The notes beneath the pieces were generated by a model. It did not search any database and was not told the DNA's origin. It worked only from the letters and a program-made list of their open reading frames with translations. Below, piece after piece: positions 61,100 through 64,000 of a stretch of 64,000 nucleotides of DNA. This DNA comes from Rhodobacteraceae bacterium Alg238-R152 (GTDB lineage: Bacteria > Pseudomonadota > Alphaproteobacteria > Rhodobacterales > Rhodobacteraceae): positions 186,001-250,000 of the forward strand of contig UNRJ01000002.1 in NCBI GenBank assembly GCA_900537125.1, given 5' to 3'. The position numbers were made by a program, and so were the translations under genes. Within the stretch, counting starts at the first letter, position 1. Each line of letters starts with the position of its first letter.

Positions 61100-62152
61100 C
61101 TACTTTCCTTGATCCAGCACCTGACGAAGGGCTGGCGCCTGTCCGGTTGAGCGCCCCACTGTGAGCACCGCTTCCAGCATCTCCTGATGCACCGGTGCGT
61201 CAGGGGTAGCGATCCGGTCAATTAAGGCCTGCGCCACGTGCCGCCCCGCTTGACGTACAGAGGATCGAACAGCGGTGAACGCCGGTTCATCCCCATCGTT
61301 GCTAAAGTAACTGAGCGCATCATCATGGATCACAACAGAGACATCCCGGCCCATCGTTAAGCCCGCATCAGAAATCGCCCGCCGAATGCCGATACCCGGA
61401 ATAATGGAGGAGGCCACAAACGCCGTTGGAGCATTGTCCCCTGACAGCAACCGGCGCGCGGTTTCATAGCCAAAATTCTCTGTCATTTCTTCGTGGAACA
61501 TCAGCGCCGGATCTACTGCAACGTCTCGGCTTTCCAGTGCTGCGACATAGCCCGCGCCGCGCCGCGTGGCAAAGTCCATGTCCGCCAACCCATTGAGCAA
61601 GGCAATTCGACGATGCCCCAAATCCAGTAGAAATTCCGTCACCCGCTGAAACGCGCGTTTGTTGTTCACATCAACCCAGCAATAGTCAGTATCTATTTCG
61701 GTGGACCGCCCATGCACAACAAACGGCACCCCCAACTCACGCAACAAGGCTATCCGGCTGTCATTCACTTTGGGCCCGTGTACGATAAGGCCGTCCACCG
61801 CGCCGCGAGACACCAATTTGCGATAACTTGCTTCCTCGGAAACGTCATCCACCACGGACAGCAACAGATCAAACCCATTGTCGGAATAGATCTCCCCCGC
61901 ACCTGCGATGAAATCCGCAAAGATCGGGTTCACCATCTCATGTTTCTTGGACACGGGCAGAACATGCCCAATTGTCATGGCTTTGCCGGTCGCCAACCGC
62001 TTGGCCCGCGCGTTGGGGGTGTAGTTATGCGCCCGCGCCGCATCCAAAACTTTGAGACGGGTTGATTCGCGCACTTCCGGATAGCCGTTGAGTGCACGAC
62101 TCACCGTTGTTTGAGACAATCCAAGCAGTTCCGAAAACTCTTTTAGGTTCAT
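61100..62152 (-). CDS. LacI family transcriptional repressor of the glycoside locus
   Basis: A 350-residue repressor. The HTH is at residues 1-25 (LKEFSELLGLSQTTVSRALN) and a periplasmic-binding-like effector domain follows. The start at 62152 is chosen because it begins the HTH in the normal way; ATG at 62167 is possible, and 62200 is excluded since operator O1 (62172-62183) lies within it. The flanking CAAAGCGCTTTG sites are its likely operators, including one just before its own gene. Confidence 0.9.
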   Translation of the reverse strand: MNLKEFSELLGLSQTTVSRALNGYPEVRESTRLKVLDAARAHNYTPNARAKRLATGKAMTIGHVLPVSKKHEMVNPIFADFIAGAGEIYSDNGFDLLLSVVDDVSEEASYRKLVSRGAVDGLIVHGPKVNDSRIALLRELGVPFVVHGRSTEIDTDYCWVDVNNKRAFQRVTEFLLDLGHRRIALLNGLADMDFATRRGAGYVAALESRDVAVDPALMFHEEMTENFGYETARRLLSGDNAPTAFVASSIIPGIGIRRAISDAGLTMGRDVSVVIHDDALSYFSNDGDEPAFTAVRSSVRQAGRHVAQALIDRIATPDAPVHQEMLEAVLTVGRSTGQAPALRQVLDQGK

Positions 62153-62171
62153 TGACTTCTTATTCATTTTC

Positions 62172-62183
62172 CAAAGCGCTTTG
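62172..62183. promoter_or_regulatory. LacI-type operator CAAAGCGCTTTG (lacI side)
   Basis: A perfect 12-base palindrome lies 19 bases before the lacI start, consistent with autorepression of lacI-GH1. A partial copy (CAAAGCGCTCCT) is at 62224-62235. Confidence 0.75.
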
Positions 62184-62294
62184 ATTTTTGCGTTGGTCAC
62201 AATGGTTAGAATTACGTGATCTGCAAAGCGCTCCTCCCGTTTTCCCTAATAAATCATATGGATCTAGGTGACAAGCGGCACAAATTCTTCACCG

Positions 62295-62323
62295 TTGCAA
62301 TTTTCAAAGCGCTTTGGTAAATT
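62295..62323 (+). promoter_or_regulatory. Promoter TTGCAA-N17-TAAATT with embedded LacI operator
   Basis: A -35 box (62295-62300) and a -10 box (62318-62323) are spaced by exactly 17 bases. The perfect palindrome CAAAGCGCTTTG (62305-62316) fills the spacer, so repressor binding would exclude RNA polymerase. It precedes the aglE-like gene by 33 bases. Confidence 0.75.
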
Positions 62324-62356
62324 AGGTGCCAGTTCATGAAACTGGGAGGAACTCTC

Positions 62357-63715
62357 ATGAAACCGACTCTCTATGCAGGTGCAGCCGTTCTGGCGCTGAC
62401 CGCCAGCACCGCCATGGCCGACGGCCACCTGAAATTCACCCCTGGCGAAGGCGCTTTTAGCTGGGACAGCTACAACGCCTGGTCTGAAAACGCCCCAGAT
62501 CTCAGCGGTCAAACCGTGACCGTTGCTGGCCCCTGGCTGCAGCCAGAGGATGAGGTGTTTCGCTCCGTTCTCGCGTATTTCACTGCCGCCACAGGTGCCG
62601 AGGCGATTTACACCGGCTCCGACAGCTTTGAGCAGCAGATTGTGATCGACGCCGAAGCCGGTGCCGCACCCAACATCGCCGTGTTCCCACAGCCGGGCCT
62701 CGCCTCTGATCTGGCGGCACGTGGCCTGCTGCACCCTTTGCCAGCCTCGATGAACGCCTGGACCGTAGACAACTACGGCGCGGGCCAAAGCTGGGTTGAT
62801 CTGGGCACCTACGCTGACAAAGCTGGCGCAGATCAGCACTACGGCTTCTTCTACAACGTCAACGTAAAATCCCTGGTTTGGTTTGTACCAGAGAACTTCG
62901 AGGATGCTGGCTACGAAGTGCCTGAATCCATGGAAGACCTGCGCGCCCTGACCGAGCAGATCGTTGCTGACGGCGAAACCCCTTGGTGTGTGGGTCTGGG
63001 GTCCGGTGCAGCCACCGGTTGGCCAGCCACTGACTGGGTCGAAGACATCATGCTGCGCACCCAGCCAGCAGAGGTTTACGACGATTGGACCACCAACAAA
63101 ATTGCCTTCAACGACGAGCGTGTCGTTGCTGCAATCGAAGAGTTCGGCTGGTTTGTGGGTGACGATGCCAAAGTCTCCGGCGGCGCCGGTGCAGTGGCCA
63201 CCACGGACTTCCGCGACAGCCCCAAGGGCATGTTTAACTCGCCATTGGATTGCTACATGCACCGTCAGGCGTCGTTTGTGCCTGCCTTCTTCCCAGAAGG
63301 TATCGAGTTCGGTGAAGACGTAGATTTCTTCTACTTCCCATCTTACGAAGGCAAAGACCTCGGCAATCCGGTTCTGGGTGGCGGCACGCTGATGGCGATC
63401 ACCGATCCATCTGATGCCACCTCCGCGCTGATGGAATTCTTCCAGCTGCCAGTGGCACACGAAGTCTTCGCGGCACAATCCGGCTTCCTGACCCCACACA
63501 AAGGTGTGAACCCAGAGACCTACCTGAACGACGCCCTGCGTGGTCAGGCGGACATTCTGGTGAACGCCACCACCTTCCGCTTCGACGGTTCCGACCTGAT
63601 GCCAGGTGGTGTGGGCGCGGGCTCTTTCTGGACCGGTATGGTTGATTTCACCAGCGGCAAAGACGCCGCAACAGTCGCCTCCGAGATCCAGGATAGCTGG
63701 GACGCGCTGAAGTAA
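62357..63715 (+). CDS. Alpha-glucoside-type ABC transporter substrate-binding protein (AglE-like)
   Basis: A 452-residue periplasmic binding protein. A signal peptide (residues 1-24, MKPTLYAGAAV to AMADGH) is followed by the AglE-type pattern (LSGQTVTVAGPWLQPEDEVF, SFEQQIVIDAEAGAAPNI, FPQPGLASDLAARGLL). The ATG at 62357 has GGGAGG upstream. In related bacteria aglE is followed by aglF, aglG, aglA and aglK; the next gene fits aglF. Because the co-regulated hydrolase is a GH1, the real ligand could be a beta-glucoside. Confidence 0.88.
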   Translation: MKPTLYAGAAVLALTASTAMADGHLKFTPGEGAFSWDSYNAWSENAPDLSGQTVTVAGPWLQPEDEVFRSVLAYFTAATGAEAIYTGSDSFEQQIVIDAEAGAAPNIAVFPQPGLASDLAARGLLHPLPASMNAWTVDNYGAGQSWVDLGTYADKAGADQHYGFFYNVNVKSLVWFVPENFEDAGYEVPESMEDLRALTEQIVADGETPWCVGLGSGAATGWPATDWVEDIMLRTQPAEVYDDWTTNKIAFNDERVVAAIEEFGWFVGDDAKVSGGAGAVATTDFRDSPKGMFNSPLDCYMHRQASFVPAFFPEGIEFGEDVDFFYFPSYEGKDLGNPVLGGGTLMAITDPSDATSALMEFFQLPVAHEVFAAQSGFLTPHKGVNPETYLNDALRGQADILVNATTFRFDGSDLMPGGVGAGSFWTGMVDFTSGKDAATVASEIQDSWDALK

Positions 63716-63738
63716 TCCACTCACGTAGCAAATTGCTG

Positions 63739-63760
63739 CCTCGCGCACTTCTGCGCGGGG
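63739..63760 (+). terminator. Intercistronic stem-loop after the aglE-like gene
   Basis: A nine-pair stem with one G-U pair (CCTCGCGCA at 63739-63747 with 63752-63760) and a CTTC loop lies between the binding-protein and permease genes, without a U-run. Confidence 0.55.
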
Positions 63761-63790
63761 TGGCCAACCAAAACTCGGGGGGAATGCGTC

Positions 63791-64000
63791 ATGTCACCAG
63801 CACTGCTGGGTCTTGTGACCATCGTCATCGGAGTGGGCGGATGCCTCGGGTATTTCTACTTCTCCAACCTTTTTCTAGACAAAGTTCTGTTTCCGGCAAG
63901 CGGCCCCAACGCAGGGCGGAATATCAACCGCGCCAATATGATCCGCCCCTGGTTGTTCCTTGGCCCCGCCATCCTCGCCCTTGGCCTCTACCTCGGCTAT
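63791..64000 (+). CDS. Sugar ABC transporter permease, AglF-like (5' part, truncated by window end)
   Basis: Seventy codons are visible, open to the window edge. The protein starts MSPALLGLVTIVIGVGG and shows one hydrophobic segment followed by a loop and the beginning of the next helix (RPWLFLGPAILALGLYLGY), typical of AglF-type permeases with an extended N-terminus. GGGGGG lies eight bases before the ATG. It should be the first permease of the transporter served by the preceding binding protein. Confidence 0.8.
   Translation, partial: MSPALLGLVTIVIGVGGCLGYFYFSNLFLDKVLFPASGPNAGRNINRANMIRPWLFLGPAILALGLYLGY

Noticed and set aside
62264-63748. A 494-codon minus-strand open frame opposite the aglE-like gene
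   Set aside because: It mirrors a well-supported binding-protein gene with signal peptide and ribosome-binding site; composition (Trp, His, Gly) is typical of antisense frames in this genome.
1-64000. CRISPR arrays, insertion sequences, prophage genes, tRNA or rRNA genes
   Set aside because: No regularly spaced repeats, transposase or integrase-like frames, or cloverleaf-type sequences were recognised by eye; short RNA genes could still be missed without a covariance search.

Overview
The window is a stretch of alphaproteobacterial chromosome, most likely from a marine Rhodobacterales (roseobacter-group) species. The evidence is the FlaF/FlbT pair, a MotE-like protein, the gene order of the flagellar cluster, tightly packed ATGA-overlapping operons, and several polyamine and sugar ABC systems. 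No rRNA, tRNA, CRISPR array, insertion sequence or phage gene was seen. Genes fill almost everything; the only gap of about 300 bases is 9883-10190.

Left edge (1-4895): the 3' part of rnr (RNase R), a GST-fold protein divergent from a WYL regulator, an MltB-type lytic transglycosylase and an L,D-transpeptidase. Polyamine region (4946-18689): a potA-potD-potB-potC type operon on the minus strand with unusually long permeases, an aminotransferase and a GntR/FCD regulator, then a divergent potFGHI operon that ends in a PuuB-like FAD oxidase. The 9-mer TGATCAAAT occurs in front of all three transcription units and is the best candidate for the GntR operator. Together these genes would import putrescine or spermidine and start its oxidation or transamination.

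Flagellar cluster (18759-44580): flgD-fliK on the minus strand; flgJ-like, flgN-like, flagellin, flaF, flbT and a DUF1217-like gene on the plus strand; fliI on the minus strand; flgBC-fliEQ-flgFGAH-fliL-like on the plus strand; a ten-gene minus-strand run from fliL through PflI-like, MotE-like, motA, a 767-residue periplasmic protein, a lytic transglycosylase, flhA, fliR and flhB to a coiled-coil protein; and fliF-fliH-fliN-fliP on the plus strand. No fliG, fliM, motB, flgE, flgI, flgK or flgL lies in the window, so the set is completed elsewhere.

Sugar region (44633-64000): a DMT-family exporter, then an amino-sugar utilisation island. The island has an intracellular GH20 hexosaminidase and a GntR/UTRA repressor on the minus strand, divergent from an ABC importer, a Gfo/Idh/MocA enzyme, two SIS-domain deaminase/isomerases (one clearly AgaS), a ROK kinase, a GatZ/KbaZ-family protein, NagA and CutC. 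This can be read as a combined GlcNAc and GalNAc route that converges on fructose-6-phosphate. The last part is a LacI-controlled glycoside locus: GH1 and lacI on the minus strand, divergent from an aglE-like binding protein and a truncated aglF-like permease. Perfect CAAAGCGCTTTG palindromes mark the LacI operators, one lying between the -35 and -10 boxes.

A recurring feature is a strong stem-loop immediately after every solute-binding-protein gene and after the flagellin gene. It probably protects or truncates those abundant messages relative to the downstream genes.
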